Part shown: positions 9,652-19,088 of the stretch, piece after piece
Layout of the letters: each line of letters begins with the position of its first letter
Numbering within the stretch: position 1 is the stretch's first letter
DNA from: Macrococcus sp. DPC7161
GTDB lineage: Bacteria; Bacillota; Bacilli; Staphylococcales; Staphylococcaceae
DNA length: 64,000 bases
Assembly: GCF_004117835.1 (NCBI RefSeq)
Contig: NZ_SDSC01000003.1
Span: 186,001-250,000 of the forward strand
Reading direction: 5' to 3'
Notes under the pieces: generated by a model
Told to the model about the DNA's origin: nothing
The model's input: only the letters and a program-made list of their open reading frames with translations
Databases searched by the model: none
Position numbers and translations under genes: made by a program

Positions 9652-9786
9652 ATGATGAAACTTATTAAGAAAATTTTCATTGTGTTATCTTTTCTTATTT
9701 CAATACCCCATCTTGTTGAATTTAGTACTGAACCCATTCAAAAAGAATTACTTGCAGACAAAAGTATTCATCTTTCCGAAGATTAA
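9652..9786 (+). CDS. putative secreted 44-residue peptide
   Basis: An open frame of 44 codons starting ATGATG, with GGAGG at ideal spacing and a TATAAT box at 9621-9626 upstream. The product has a basic start (MMKLIKKIF), a hydrophobic stretch (IVLSFLISIPHLV) and a polar tail (EFSTEPIQKELLADKS and onward). This is the pattern of a short signal-peptide-bearing precursor or a small membrane peptide. No cysteine, so not a typical AgrD-type autoinducing peptide. It stands alone between divergent nadR and proline dehydrogenase. Function unknown. Confidence 0.5.
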   Translation: MMKLIKKIFIVLSFLISIPHLVEFSTEPIQKELLADKSIHLSED

Positions 9787-9856
9787 TACTTTTTTTAATT
9801 TTTCACAAAAATTCCTTTGACACAATAAAGTGTTAGTATTATGCTTATTTTATTAG

Positions 9857-9871
9857 ATGTAAACGCTTTAT
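9857..9871. promoter_or_regulatory. cre site (CcpA operator) before proline dehydrogenase
   Basis: ATGTAAACGCTTTAT is a close match to the catabolite-responsive element consensus. It lies about 30 bases before the start of proline dehydrogenase, where CcpA would block transcription when preferred sugars are present. Confidence 0.75.
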
Positions 9872-9898
9872 TCTTTAAAATTTTAGGGGGATTGAAAA

Positions 9899-10894
9899 AT
9901 GGGTTTAACAAGAGATTTCTTTATTTATTTAAGTGAAAATCAAACTTTAAACGCTGCTGCTAAAAAATACGGTTTAGCATTAGGTGCTAACAAAGTTGTT
10001 GCGGGTGTAGATGTACCTTCAACAATTGAAGCAATTCGTGTTTTAAACAGCAAAGGGATTACAGCAACTGTAGATAATTTAGGAGAATTCGTATTTTCAA
10101 GAGAAGAAGCTACAGCAGCTAAAAATGCAATTTTAGAAATGATTGACGCATTACATAATGCGGGTGTAAAAGCACATATGTCGATCAAATTAACTCAAAT
10201 TGGATTAGATGTTGATAAAGAATTCTGTTATGACAATGTTAAAGCCATCGTTGAAAAAGCGAAACAAGCAGACAATATGCACATTAACATGGATACAGAA
10301 GACTACAACCACACTGTTCAAACATTTGAAATTTTAGATCAATTAAAAGCTGAAGGATACACAAATGTAGGTACAGTAATTCAAGCATATTTATTCCGAG
10401 CTTCAGATGAAATCGAAAAATATAAAGACGTACGTTTACGTTTAGTTAAAGGTGCATATAAAGAAGATGCATCAGTAGCGTATCAATCTAAAGAAGATAT
10501 TGATACAAACTATATCAAAATAATTGAGCAACGCTTATTATCAGCTAAAGCAATGACTTCTATTGCTACGCATGATCATAACATTATCAATCATGTAAAA
10601 TTATTCATCAAAAAACATAACTTAAATACAGACTTAATCGAATTCCAAATGTTATACGGATTCCGTTCTGAATTACAAGAGGAAATCGCTAAAGAAGGTT
10701 ACCAATTCTGTGTTTACGTACCATACGGACAAGACTGGTACGGTTACTTCATGAGACGTTTAGCAGAACGCCCTCAAAACTTACAATTGGTATATAAATC
10801 AATCTTCACACCAGACGTAAACAAAAAAGTCGGTATCGCAGCAGGTGCTGTAGCTGGTGCAGTCGTTTTAGGTAAGTTATTCAAACGTAAATAA
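9899..10894 (+). CDS. proline dehydrogenase
   Basis: FAD-dependent TIM-barrel enzyme of 331 residues. It oxidises proline to pyrroline-5-carboxylate and passes electrons to the respiratory chain. Family segments visible are MSIKLTQIGLD, INMDTEDY (active-site Asp), RLVKGAYKE, IATHDH and YVPYGxDWYGYFMRRLAERPQN (flavin and substrate binding). It is the stand-alone Gram-positive form, not the PutA fusion. The last ~20 residues are small and hydrophobic then basic, possibly a membrane-contacting tail. GGGGG precedes the start, and a cre site overlaps the leader. Confidence 0.95.
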   Translation: MGLTRDFFIYLSENQTLNAAAKKYGLALGANKVVAGVDVPSTIEAIRVLNSKGITATVDNLGEFVFSREEATAAKNAILEMIDALHNAGVKAHMSIKLTQIGLDVDKEFCYDNVKAIVEKAKQADNMHINMDTEDYNHTVQTFEILDQLKAEGYTNVGTVIQAYLFRASDEIEKYKDVRLRLVKGAYKEDASVAYQSKEDIDTNYIKIIEQRLLSAKAMTSIATHDHNIINHVKLFIKKHNLNTDLIEFQMLYGFRSELQEEIAKEGYQFCVYVPYGQDWYGYFMRRLAERPQNLQLVYKSIFTPDVNKKVGIAAGAVAGAVVLGKLFKRK

Positions 10895-10900
10895 TATGAA

Positions 10901-10932
10901 ATGCCACCGAACTATTGTAAGTTCGGTGGCAT
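10901..10932 (+). terminator. terminator of proline dehydrogenase
   Basis: Stem ATGCCACCGAAC and GTTCGGTGGCAT with a short loop, then a T run. A strong intrinsic terminator; the 41-bp repeat array starts 28 bases further on. Confidence 0.88.
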
Positions 10933-10960
10933 TTTTGTTTGGAAGCTTGTTGGGGGTCGT

Positions 10961-11327
10961 GTCTGCAGCTCATCTTGTACTTACACTTGAGCTGCAGATC
11001 CGTCTGTAGCTCATCTGTCGGTCATACTTGAGCCGCAGATCCATCTGTAGCTCATCTGTCTGACACACTTGAGCTGCAGATCCATCTGTGGCTCATCTGT
11101 TAGGTACACTTGAGCCGCAGATTCGTCTGTAGCTCATCTGTTAGGTACACTTGAGCTGCAGATCCGTCTGTGGCTCATCTGTCTGACACACTTGAGCTGC
11201 AGATCCGTCTGTGGCTCATCTTGTACTTACACTTGAGCTGCAGATCCGTCTGTAGCTCATCTGTCGGTCATACTTGAGCTGCAGTTTCATCTGTGGCTCA
11301 TCTGTCGGTCATACTTGAGCTGCAGAT
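10961..11327. repeat. 41-bp tandem hairpin repeat array, locus 1
   Basis: Eight complete hairpin units plus flanking half units. Each is a 24-base imperfect palindrome (arms like GAGCTGCAGA and TCTGTAGCTC, four-base loop) separated by a 17-base spacer. Spacers come in four types: A ATCTTGTACTTACACTT, B ATCTGTCGGTCATACTT, C ATCTGTCTGACACACTT and D ATCTGTTAGGTACACTT, in the order A B C D D C A B B. Substitutions in the arms (GAGCT/GAGCC, GTAGC/GTGGC) mostly keep pairing through G-T wobble. The last unit runs into the stop codon of the NERD gene. It is more GC-rich than its surroundings. No known element is recognised. Confidence 0.9.
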
Positions 11328-12220
11328 TATTTAAAATAATATTTACTACCTCGATTCTGACCGATTTTCTTATAATATTTCCAAAGTACTCTTTTTATCG
11401 TTGATAAAGAAACGGTTTGGCACCATGTATACACCTGCTGTATCGTCACTGGTCCTTCAAATAAAATCATAAGTTCATCAATATTATGTTTAATGAGAGC
11501 TTCATTTTTACATTGATAACCACATTTACAATTAAAATCGATTTTTTGTTTCTCCTGACTGATATAGTTCAAGCATTTCGGACATTTCATACCTGCCATT
11601 ACTTTTTCAAATGGCACTTTAATTGGTGGATATTGATTTTCAGAATCATCATGTTTGCTTAATAAATACCGACCGATTTCTAAATCAATATCATATAAAT
11701 GATTCAATGCTTTAAATTGTTCTAAATATTGATCTAGTTCACTTAAAAATACCCACTGATCGATATCCGTATTCCCTCTAAAACAAAAGTTTTCATTAAT
11801 AAATAGTAATTTACTTTGAACGGTGTGCGCCATTTCTGATAATGTATTTTCTAAAATATCGTGAGCTACACTTAATTGACCCATTGGATTCTTTATTTTT
11901 TTATAGCTACTTACAAAGTTATCATCGACTTGACGATAAGTGCCTTTAAAATTTTTCACATCAATATGAACAACACGCCCACTATGAATAATAATATAGT
12001 CATATTGCGCTTGCCCTTTATATTTGGATGTTAATGTGAGGTCATGCAACAATACAATTTGATCAAATTTTTTTATACGTTGATAAAAGTTTTTTTCTCC
12101 GTTATAACCATACAATTGTGTGTAATAATCGGTATTTTGTTTATTAGTAAATGTCGCACGATTATTTAATGCAAAATAATATTTTAGTTTTGCACTCATT
12201 TGAAAAGGTTTAAGTATCAT
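11327..12220 (-). CDS. NERD-domain protein with C-terminal zinc ribbon
   Basis: The N-terminal third resembles the nuclease-related domain (NERD): GEKNFYQRIKKF, then QYDYIIIHSGRVVHIDVKNFKG, matching the conserved D...(E/D)VK core of this PD-(D/E)xK-like fold. Around residues 213-236, CPKCLNYIS and NCKCGYQC supply four or more Cys for a zinc ribbon, followed by a possible winged-helix tail. NERD proteins are thought to act on nucleic acids, but few have a known role. A GGAGGCTAAT site supports the start. The stop codon lies in the end of a hairpin repeat array. Confidence 0.75.
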   Translation of the reverse strand: MILKPFQMSAKLKYYFALNNRATFTNKQNTDYYTQLYGYNGEKNFYQRIKKFDQIVLLHDLTLTSKYKGQAQYDYIIIHSGRVVHIDVKNFKGTYRQVDDNFVSSYKKIKNPMGQLSVAHDILENTLSEMAHTVQSKLLFINENFCFRGNTDIDQWVFLSELDQYLEQFKALNHLYDIDLEIGRYLLSKHDDSENQYPPIKVPFEKVMAGMKCPKCLNYISQEKQKIDFNCKCGYQCKNEALIKHNIDELMILFEGPVTIQQVYTWCQTVSLSTIKRVLWKYYKKIGQNRGSKYYFK

Positions 12221-12296
12221 ATTAGCCTCCTAAGATTAATATAATACATAAACCTTTAGTGTTTACATTAAATTCCTTTTACTTTTGTTAAATAAA

Positions 12297-12322
12297 AGTT
12301 AACACATTTAATTTTGTTAACT
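12297..12322 (-). terminator. weak terminator after the rib operon
   Basis: Stem AGTTAACA and TTGTTAACT overlaps the ribH stop codon and is followed on the minus strand by AT-rich sequence with a short T run. A modest candidate. Confidence 0.45.
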
Positions 12323-12785
12323 AAATATTTTTTATCAACTGATTTAAGTTAGCCATTTCGATCGCACTGATTGCCGCTTCTCCACCTTTGTTACCTGCTT
12401 TAGTCCCCGCTCTTTCAATGGCTTGTTCAATTGATTCTGTTGTAACAACACCAAAAATTACAGGTGTTCCATGTTCTCCAGCTCTAGCAATGCCTTTTGC
12501 TGCTTCATTACACACATAATCATAATGAGTTGTTGCACCACGAATGACACATCCTAAAGTAATGATGGCGTCATATTTTTGTTTCTTTGCAAGTTCTGTA
12601 GCTACAAATGGTAATTCAAATGCACCTGGTACTAAAAATGTATCGATATCCTCTGACAAAACATCATGTCTTTCTAAAGTATCTAATGCACCTTCTGTTA
12701 ATCGATCTGTAATAAAATGATTAAATCTAGATGTAATGATTGCGATTTTTAATCCTTCACCTGTTAATTTTGCACTGTAATTCAT
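12321..12785 (-). CDS. ribH: 6,7-dimethyl-8-ribityllumazine synthase
   Basis: 154 residues, the standard lumazine synthase size. It condenses 5-amino-6-ribitylamino-uracil with 3,4-dihydroxy-2-butanone 4-phosphate, the penultimate step of riboflavin synthesis, usually as a 60-mer shell or a pentamer. Signatures: [39 protein letters not shown] (with the catalytic His) and [16 protein letters not shown]. It is the last gene of the rib operon and overlaps ribBA by four bases. Confidence 0.97.
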   Translation of the reverse strand: MNYSAKLTGEGLKIAIITSRFNHFITDRLTEGALDTLERHDVLSEDIDTFLVPGAFELPFVATELAKKQKYDAIITLGCVIRGATTHYDYVCNEAAKGIARAGEHGTPVIFGVVTTESIEQAIERAGTKAGNKGGEAAISAIEMANLNQLIKNI

Positions 12786-13975
12786 ATTAATTCTGCCTCC
12801 AATAAATGTCCTAGTTTAGATTTTTTCGTTAATAAGTAATTTTGATTGTTTTGGTTACTTTTGAATTGATGTGGAATTCTTGTCTGTACTTCAATACCGT
12901 AATTCCTTAATCCATTTATTTTTCTTGGGTTGTTTGTAATTAAATTGACTTTGTGTATGCCTAAAGTCTTTAACATAGATGCTGCTACTGCATAGTCTCT
13001 TAAATCACTTTCAAAGCCTAATGCATGATTGGCTTCAACAGTATCCATGCCTTGTTCAATTTTCTCGTAAGCTTTTAATTTATTAATTAAACCGATGCCT
13101 CTACCTTCTTGTCTTAAATAGACGAGTAATCCACCATGATTGTTGATGTGTATTAATGCATTTTCCAACTGTACGCCGCAATCACATCGCTCACTATGAA
13201 ACACATCTCCTGTTAAACATTCTGAATGCAGCCTTACACTTGGTACACCTTCATAGTCTTTCATATAAATCACATGTTCTTTATCAGAATAAATTTCTTT
13301 AAATCCAATTAAATCAAATTGGCCAAATCTGGTTGGCATATTAACTAACGCTTCTTTTGTTACAAGTGATTCATGCTTTTTTCGATATATCATCAACTGT
13401 TCGATGGACATCATTTTAAGTTGATGCGTTTGTTTAAATTGAACCAAATCATCGCGTCTTGCCATTGTGCCATCTTCTTTAATAATTTCGCATATTACAC
13501 CAGTTTCACCCGCACCACACAATTTAGCCAAATCTACACATGCTTCAGTATGTCCAACACGTTCCAGCACGCCACCTGGTTTTGCAACAAGAGGAAAGAT
13601 ATGTCCTGGTTGATTAAAATCTGCTAACGTCACATCTTTTTGACATAATGCCTTCACTGTCATCAATCTTTCATCAACACTAATGCCAGTATGTGTATCT
13701 TTATGATCTATGCTGATTGTAAACGCTGTTTGATGCGGATCTTGATTATTGTTTACCATTGGCAATAGCTTTAATTTTTTGTTTAATTCATATGAAATTG
13801 GTGCACACAATAAACCTTTAGCATGTGTAATCATAAAATTAATGCAGTCTCTATTAATAAAATCAGTGATAGCGAGTAAATCACCTTCATTTTCTCTATC
13901 TTCATTATCGACAACGATAATGGGTTTACCTAGTTTTAAATCTTCTATACAACTTTCAACTGAATCAAACATCAC
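12782..13975 (-). CDS. ribBA: bifunctional DHBP synthase / GTP cyclohydrolase II
   Basis: Fusion of 397 residues. The N-terminal half makes 3,4-dihydroxy-2-butanone 4-phosphate from ribulose 5-phosphate ([15 protein letters not shown]-type [14 protein letters not shown]). The C-terminal half opens GTP ([23 protein letters not shown] with the zinc-binding Cys residues, and RQEGRGIGL). It supplies both branches of riboflavin synthesis. It overlaps the preceding ribE and the following ribH by four bases each, so translation is coupled. Confidence 0.97.
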   Translation of the reverse strand: MMFDSVESCIEDLKLGKPIIVVDNEDRENEGDLLAITDFINRDCINFMITHAKGLLCAPISYELNKKLKLLPMVNNNQDPHQTAFTISIDHKDTHTGISVDERLMTVKALCQKDVTLADFNQPGHIFPLVAKPGGVLERVGHTEACVDLAKLCGAGETGVICEIIKEDGTMARRDDLVQFKQTHQLKMMSIEQLMIYRKKHESLVTKEALVNMPTRFGQFDLIGFKEIYSDKEHVIYMKDYEGVPSVRLHSECLTGDVFHSERCDCGVQLENALIHINNHGGLLVYLRQEGRGIGLINKLKAYEKIEQGMDTVEANHALGFESDLRDYAVAASMLKTLGIHKVNLITNNPRKINGLRNYGIEVQTRIPHQFKSNQNNQNYLLTKKSKLGHLLEAELI

Positions 13976-14607
13976 AACATCTCCAATTTCATTCTTAATT
14001 GCGATTCATTATTTCCTTTTTGAATATTTGACTGATTTAAAATGTATTTGCCTATCATATCAAATTCAATGTGAACGAAATCACCTTGTTTTAAGTATTT
14101 AAGTATCGTACTTTCAACCGTTTCAGGAATGATGTTTAACGTGATTTCATCATGCTCAATTTCAAAAATCGTGAGTGAAATGCCATTTATACAAATCGAA
14201 CCTTTAGGAATAACATATTGCTTGAATTGCTTTGGTAACTTTAACTTAATCTTCAAAGTGTTCACATATCGATTAAAACTAGAAATAGAAATTGTCGTAT
14301 CAATATGTCCGCTCACGATATGCCCACCAAGTCGTGTTGTTGGTAAACATGCACGTTCTAAATTTACTTTAGTGCCTTGCTTCATCTTTGAAAATAAAGT
14401 AATGCTATTTGTTGCATTTACAACATCGACTTGGAATGATTTTTGATTATACGAAGTGACCGTTAAACAAACACCGTTCACACTAATTGAATCGCCAATA
14501 TGCATGTCTTCTAATATTTTTGAACATTCAATGGTTAAAGTGAGTGTTTCAGCCCGTTTAGTCATGCTTTGAATGGTGCCAATTTCTTCGACGATACCTG
14601 TAAACAT
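13972..14607 (-). CDS. ribE: riboflavin synthase alpha chain
   Basis: 211 residues with the characteristic internal duplication. The first half starts MFTGIVEEIG and has SVNGVCLTV; the second has GHIDTT and CINGISLTIF. The enzyme dismutates two lumazine molecules to riboflavin and the pyrimidine intermediate, as a trimer. It sits between ribD (one base gap) and ribBA (four-base overlap). The same gene is called ribB or ribC in some Gram-positive annotations. Confidence 0.95.
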   Translation of the reverse strand: MFTGIVEEIGTIQSMTKRAETLTLTIECSKILEDMHIGDSISVNGVCLTVTSYNQKSFQVDVVNATNSITLFSKMKQGTKVNLERACLPTTRLGGHIVSGHIDTTISISSFNRYVNTLKIKLKLPKQFKQYVIPKGSICINGISLTIFEIEHDEITLNIIPETVESTILKYLKQGDFVHIEFDMIGKYILNQSNIQKGNNESQLRMKLEML

Positions 14608-14608
14608 A

Positions 14609-15631
14609 TTACGCCTCTTTTCTATAGACTAATTTGACGTCGTTATCAAAAGTGGTTACAGATACAAGTTGGAGTGGTGTCAAGTTTGACAATAAAGAAG
14701 GATTATCAGTCGTTAAAAACTGATGCTTTGAAGTTCCACCTAATAGTTTCGGGGCAATGTATTGGTGTATTTCATCATATGCATGATTTATGATAAATTT
14801 TCGGATAGTAGACATACCACCTTCAATCATCAATCGATGAATATGATGTTCATATAAAGTACTTAATATTTTCTTAGGTGCTAAGTCTGGGATTACCAGT
14901 ACTTTCACACCTTCTACATGTTGTGGTATTTTAGATATCACAATTAAACGGTCTTTTTCTAACAAATCACATTCATTGATAGAAAAGATGCCGCTTGTAA
15001 TGATAATTTTCTTGATATTTTTTTGTTTGTAAAGGCGCGCGTCAAGTTTCGGTTGGTCTTGTTTGTAAGTTTCGTAGCCGACCATAATGCCATCACACAA
15101 ATAACGTTCTTGATGAACATCTTCTCTTGAAGCAACGTTTGTGATCCACTTACTTACATTGCTATCATCAGCTGTTTTTCCATCAAGTGTGACACCCATT
15201 TTAATAATGGTATATGCCATTTTTGTCTTTTTTGATTTAAAGAACGGTGCATAGAATGCTTCAATTTCAGGAACATTGACCTGTTCGACTTCAACACCAT
15301 TGGACTTCATATAATCCACACTAGAATGAAGCGATTGATCTTTTACTGCAAATACAACCTTTTTAATTCCCACTTCTACAATTTTGTGCATGCATGGTGG
15401 TGTTTTACCAAAGTGAGAACAAGGCTCTAAAGTGCAATAAAGTGACGCACCTTGCGCATGTTTCCCTGCCATTTGAATAGCATTAATTTCAGCATGTGCC
15501 TCACCTTGAATTAAATGTGCACCGATACCGACAATTCGATCTTCCTTTACAATAAGACAACCCACTGCTGGATTTGTCCCAGTTTGACCTTGTGTCCATT
15601 TCACAAGTTCGAATGCTTTGTTAATATACAT
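14609..15631 (-). CDS. ribD: bifunctional riboflavin deaminase/reductase RibD
   Basis: 340 residues. The N-terminal cytidine-deaminase-like domain has HAEINAI and PCSHFGKTPPC, the zinc-binding and catalytic motifs. The C-terminal reductase domain begins around residue 145 with KMGVTLDGKTADD and ends with IEGGMSTIRKF (DHFR-like NADPH fold). It performs the second and third steps of riboflavin synthesis. First gene of the operon, directly downstream of the FMN riboswitch and its terminator. Confidence 0.96.
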   Translation of the reverse strand: MYINKAFELVKWTQGQTGTNPAVGCLIVKEDRIVGIGAHLIQGEAHAEINAIQMAGKHAQGASLYCTLEPCSHFGKTPPCMHKIVEVGIKKVVFAVKDQSLHSSVDYMKSNGVEVEQVNVPEIEAFYAPFFKSKKTKMAYTIIKMGVTLDGKTADDSNVSKWITNVASREDVHQERYLCDGIMVGYETYKQDQPKLDARLYKQKNIKKIIITSGIFSINECDLLEKDRLIVISKIPQHVEGVKVLVIPDLAPKKILSTLYEHHIHRLMIEGGMSTIRKFIINHAYDEIHQYIAPKLLGGTSKHQFLTTDNPSLLSNLTPLQLVSVTTFDNDVKLVYRKEA

Positions 15632-15652
15632 TTGCTAACCTCCATTAAAAAA

Positions 15653-15676
15653 AGGAACACCGTTTAGGGCGTTCCT
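15653..15676 (-). terminator. FMN riboswitch expression-platform terminator
   Basis: Minus-strand stem AGGAACGCC and GGTGTTCCT with loop CTAAA-type bases, followed by a long T run, lies just before the ribD ribosome binding site. This is where FMN binding would end transcription. Confidence 0.85.
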
Positions 15677-15737
15677 TGAATTTAGGTATCACAAATAAAC
15701 CTTATGTTTTATTCCATAACAAATAAACATACGGTCT

Positions 15738-15862
15738 ATTCTTTCTCCCATCCAGACTATACTGTCGGTTTCTGAGTTTCACAGAATCAGCATCCATCAA
15801 AATGACGTCAGCTCACGGACTATCACCGCCGGTTGGGAATTTCACCCTGCCCCGAAAGAATA
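15738..15862 (-). promoter_or_regulatory. FMN riboswitch (RFN element)
   Basis: The minus strand carries the full RFN pattern: TTCGGGGCAGGGTGAAATTC, then CCGGCGGTGATAGTCC, GAGCTGACG, a variable arm, CCGACAGTATAGTCTGGATG and the closing GGGAGAAAGAAT. The outer stem ATTCTTTC/GAAAGAAT closes the aptamer. It senses FMN and lowers rib operon expression through the terminator at 15653-15676. Confidence 0.97.
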
Positions 15863-15935
15863 TTATTAACTTGTCTGTCTTAAACGACAAATTAATCGTA
15901 CCGAATAATTTGAATATTTGCAATGAAATAATTTT

Positions 15936-16112
15936 GAACTGCAGTAACTTTTGCAGCTCATCTGATACCTACACTTGAGCCACAGATCTGTCTGCAGCTC
16001 ATCTGATGCTCACACTTGAGCCACAGATCTGTCTGCAGCTCATCTGATGCTCACACTTGAGCCACAGATTTGTCTGCAGCCCATCTGTCGGTCACACTTG
16101 AGCTGCAAATCT
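15936..16112. repeat. 41-bp tandem hairpin repeat array, locus 2
   Basis: Same architecture as the array at 10961-11327: palindromes of 24 bases (arms GAGCCACAGA and TCTGCAGCTC) with 17-base spacers. There are three complete units and two flanking, more degenerate ends. Spacers read ATCTGATACCTACACTT, ATCTGATGCTCACACTT (twice) and ATCTGTCGGTCACACTT; the last is one base from spacer B of locus 1. It lies between the FMN riboswitch promoter region and the hutI terminator. Confidence 0.88.
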
Positions 16113-16130
16113 AAACATCAACAAAAAAGA

Positions 16131-16148
16131 GACACCTAAATCGGTGTC
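16131..16148 (-). terminator. terminator of the hut operon
   Basis: Stem GACACC and GGTGTC, loop, then TCTCTTTTTT on the minus strand, 9 bases after the hutI stop. Confidence 0.8.
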
Positions 16149-16156
16149 CCAATATA

Positions 16157-17392
16157 TTAGTTTAATGCTAAGTCATGATTCACAATGACTTTACCATTAT
16201 GAATGACTTTCTCTGCATGGTTCACACCATAATGATATGGTATGTATTCATGGTTAGGCGCATGCCATACTACTAGATTTGCAGCATCTCCAATTTCTAA
16301 AGTACCTGCATCTACATCAATTGCTTTTGCGGCATTTACCGTAACAGCATTCCAGATTTCTTTTGGTGTAAGTTTTAATTTTAACGCTGCGATACTCATC
16401 ACTAACTGCAAGTTATTCGTAACACAACTACCAGGATTGTAGTCTGTTGCAATTGCAATTGCACCATTATTATCTAACATGCCTCTTGCATCTGCATATT
16501 CGTTTTTATTTAAATAGAACGTTGTACCTGGAAGTAGCACACAAACCGTATCGCTGTCCGCTAAAGCTTTCTTACCAGCTTCACTTGCAGCGACTAAATG
16601 ATCTGCTGAAATTGCTTGTTGTTCAATCGCCAACTCCAGTCCACCTAATGGATCTATTTCATCCGCATGAATCTTTACTGGTAATCCTAATTCCTTAGCA
16701 GCAATCATATATTTTCTACTTTGTTCAATTGTAAATACACCAGTCTCACAGAAAATATCTGCAAAATCAGCGATATCTTTCACTGCATCTAAATCTTGGA
16801 TACACTGCTCAAGAAAGGTTTCACTATCCGTATCTTTCGGTACTGCATGTGGACCAAGATATGTATGTTTCATTTGAATACCGTACTTCTCTTCTAAAGC
16901 CTTTGATACACGTAATTGTTTCAATTCGTTTTCTAAATCTAAGCCGTAGCCACTTTTACTTTCAACACTTAACACGCCGTGGTGAATCATACGTAATAAC
17001 TCATGTTCTGCTTTCTTAAATAATTCATCTTCTGAAGCTTCACGCGTTGCTTTAACTGTTGAAAGAATTCCGCCACCTTGTTCTAAGATTTCTAAGTAAG
17101 AAACACCTTGGCGTTTTAAACTCATTTCATGTTCACGTGAACCACCATGTACTAAATGTGTATGTGCATCTACTAATGAAGGTGAAACTGTTTTACCTGT
17201 CGCATCAATCACTTCATGTGCTTCATAATCATCTGTGTGCGGTCCGGCATATACAATTTTCCCTTCATTTATTACTACAGTACCATTTTTAACGATATTT
17301 AATTCTGCAAGTTCTTGTCCTTTTAAAGGAAGGTCAGTTTTTTTGGGTAAAATTAACTCTGCAATATTTTGTATGATTAAATCGTTCATCAT
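16157..17392 (-). CDS. hutI: imidazolonepropionase
   Basis: Amidohydrolase-superfamily enzyme that opens imidazolone-5-propionate to N-formimino-glutamate, the third step of histidine breakdown. Visible metal-binding and catalytic segments: [11 protein letters not shown] (HxH), [19 protein letters not shown] and TDYNPGSC. I favour the ATG at 17392 (or the next codon, 17389) because AAAGGA precedes it; a longer reading from 17410 would include that site. About 411 residues, normal for the family. It follows hutU closely. Confidence 0.95.
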   Translation of the reverse strand: MMNDLIIQNIAELILPKKTDLPLKGQELAELNIVKNGTVVINEGKIVYAGPHTDDYEAHEVIDATGKTVSPSLVDAHTHLVHGGSREHEMSLKRQGVSYLEILEQGGGILSTVKATREASEDELFKKAEHELLRMIHHGVLSVESKSGYGLDLENELKQLRVSKALEEKYGIQMKHTYLGPHAVPKDTDSETFLEQCIQDLDAVKDIADFADIFCETGVFTIEQSRKYMIAAKELGLPVKIHADEIDPLGGLELAIEQQAISADHLVAASEAGKKALADSDTVCVLLPGTTFYLNKNEYADARGMLDNNGAIAIATDYNPGSCVTNNLQLVMSIAALKLKLTPKEIWNAVTVNAAKAIDVDAGTLEIGDAANLVVWHAPNHEYIPYHYGVNHAEKVIHNGKVIVNHDLALN

Positions 17393-17419
17393 CAACATCC
17401 TTTCAATCAATTTGTATAA

Positions 17420-19069
17420 TTAAACATCTAACATTGGAATATTAATACCTTTTTCTTTCGCTACATTTTTAGCAATGTCATAGCCAGCATCCGCATGGCG
17501 CACAACACCCATACCTGGGTCAGTTGTTAACACACGTGATAATCTTTCTTCAGCATTTTTAGAGCCATCTGCAACAACGACCATACCAGCGTGTAATGAG
17601 TAACCCATACCAACACCGCCACCATGGTGGAATGAAATCCAAGAACCACCAGCAGCTGTATTAATTAACGCATTCAATACTGCCCAGTCACCTACAGCAT
17701 CACTGCCATCTTGCATACTTTCAGTTTCACGGTTTGGACTTGCAACCGAACCTGCATCAAGGTGGTCACGTCCAATAACGATTGGTGCTGAAATTTCTCC
17801 AGTTTCAACTAATTTATTTAATGCTAACCCCATTTTAACGCGTTCACCATATCCTAACCAAGCGATACGTGAAGGTAAACCTTGGAATGCAATCTTTTCA
17901 CTAGCAAGATCTAACCAACGCATTAATTTTTTGTTCTCTGGGAATAATTTACGCATTTCTTCATCCGCACGTTCAATATCTTTAGGGTCACCACTTAAAG
18001 CCGCAAAACGGAATGGCCCTTTACCTTCACAGAATAATGGACGGATATATGCTGGCACAAAGCCTGGGAAACTAAATGCATCTTGAACACCTTCATCAAA
18101 TGCAACTTGACGAATATTGTTACCGTAATCAAATGCAATCGCACCACGCTTTTTATACTCAAGCATGTATTCAACGTGTTTCGCCATAGATTTCTTCGCT
18201 AAACGTACAACTTCTTCTGGATTTTCTTTACGTAATCTAATTGTTTCTTCTAAAGAATACTCAACAGGAACATAACCATTTAATGGATCATGTGCTGACG
18301 TTTGGTCAGTTACAATATCTACTTTGAAATCTTTATCAAGTAAAGCTTTGTATACATCAACAGCGTTACCAACTAAACCAATCGATAAAGCTTCCCCTTT
18401 TTCTTTCGCTTCATTCGCCAAACGGATTGCTTCATCCACATCATGCGTCTTTACATCACAATAACGTGTTTCAATACGCTTATCGATACGAGACTCATCG
18501 ACATCAATACCGATGACAACCCCACCATTCATCGTAACAGCAAGCGGTTGTGCACCACCCATACCACCAAGACCAGCAGTTAAAGTAATTGTGCCTTTTA
18601 AATCACCATTAAAATGTTGATTCGCAAGCTCACCAAACGTTTCATAAGTACCTTGAACAATCCCTTGAGAACCAATATAAATCCAACTACCAGCAGTCAT
18701 TTGACCGTACATCATTAAACCTTTTTTATCTAACTCATTGAAATGCTCCCAGTTTGCCCACTTCGGAACTAAAACTGAATTTGATAATAAAACACGTGGT
18801 GCTTGATCATGTGTTTTAAACACAGCAACCGGTTTACCGGATTGAACTAGTAAAGTTTCATCCTTCTCTAAATTGCGAAGTGACTCAACAATCGCATCGA
18901 AACTCTCCCAGTTACGAGCAGCCTTACCAATACCACCATACACCACTAAATCTTCAGGATGCTCAGCAACCTCAGGATCTAAATTATTATAAAGCATACG
19001 TAAAACCGCTTCTTGCTCCCAACCTTTACACTCAATTTCTAAACCTTTTTTCGCTCTAATGTTTCTCAT
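17420..19069 (-). CDS. hutU: urocanate hydratase
   Basis: 549 residues, normal for urocanase, which uses bound NAD to hydrate urocanate to imidazolone-propionate. Strong family segments include [40 protein letters not shown] in two parts, [15 protein letters not shown] and the region with the active-site Cys ([12 protein letters not shown]). It is the second gene of the minus-strand hut unit, after the Gate-domain membrane protein and before hutI. Confidence 0.98.
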   Translation of the reverse strand: MRNIRAKKGLEIECKGWEQEAVLRMLYNNLDPEVAEHPEDLVVYGGIGKAARNWESFDAIVESLRNLEKDETLLVQSGKPVAVFKTHDQAPRVLLSNSVLVPKWANWEHFNELDKKGLMMYGQMTAGSWIYIGSQGIVQGTYETFGELANQHFNGDLKGTITLTAGLGGMGGAQPLAVTMNGGVVIGIDVDESRIDKRIETRYCDVKTHDVDEAIRLANEAKEKGEALSIGLVGNAVDVYKALLDKDFKVDIVTDQTSAHDPLNGYVPVEYSLEETIRLRKENPEEVVRLAKKSMAKHVEYMLEYKKRGAIAFDYGNNIRQVAFDEGVQDAFSFPGFVPAYIRPLFCEGKGPFRFAALSGDPKDIERADEEMRKLFPENKKLMRWLDLASEKIAFQGLPSRIAWLGYGERVKMGLALNKLVETGEISAPIVIGRDHLDAGSVASPNRETESMQDGSDAVGDWAVLNALINTAAGGSWISFHHGGGVGMGYSLHAGMVVVADGSKNAEERLSRVLTTDPGMGVVRHADAGYDIAKNVAKEKGINIPMLDV

Positions 19070-19088
19070 TATGACATCCCCCTATTTA

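Noticed and set aside
9652-9786. AgrD-type autoinducing peptide precursor
   Set aside because: No cysteine or serine thiolactone position with the usual flanks, and no agrB-like gene nearby.
10961-11327. CRISPR-like array (palindromic repeats with spacers)
   Set aside because: Spacers are only 17 bases and reuse four types, repeats are palindromic with variable arms, and no cas genes are present. Better explained as a tandem hairpin repeat.
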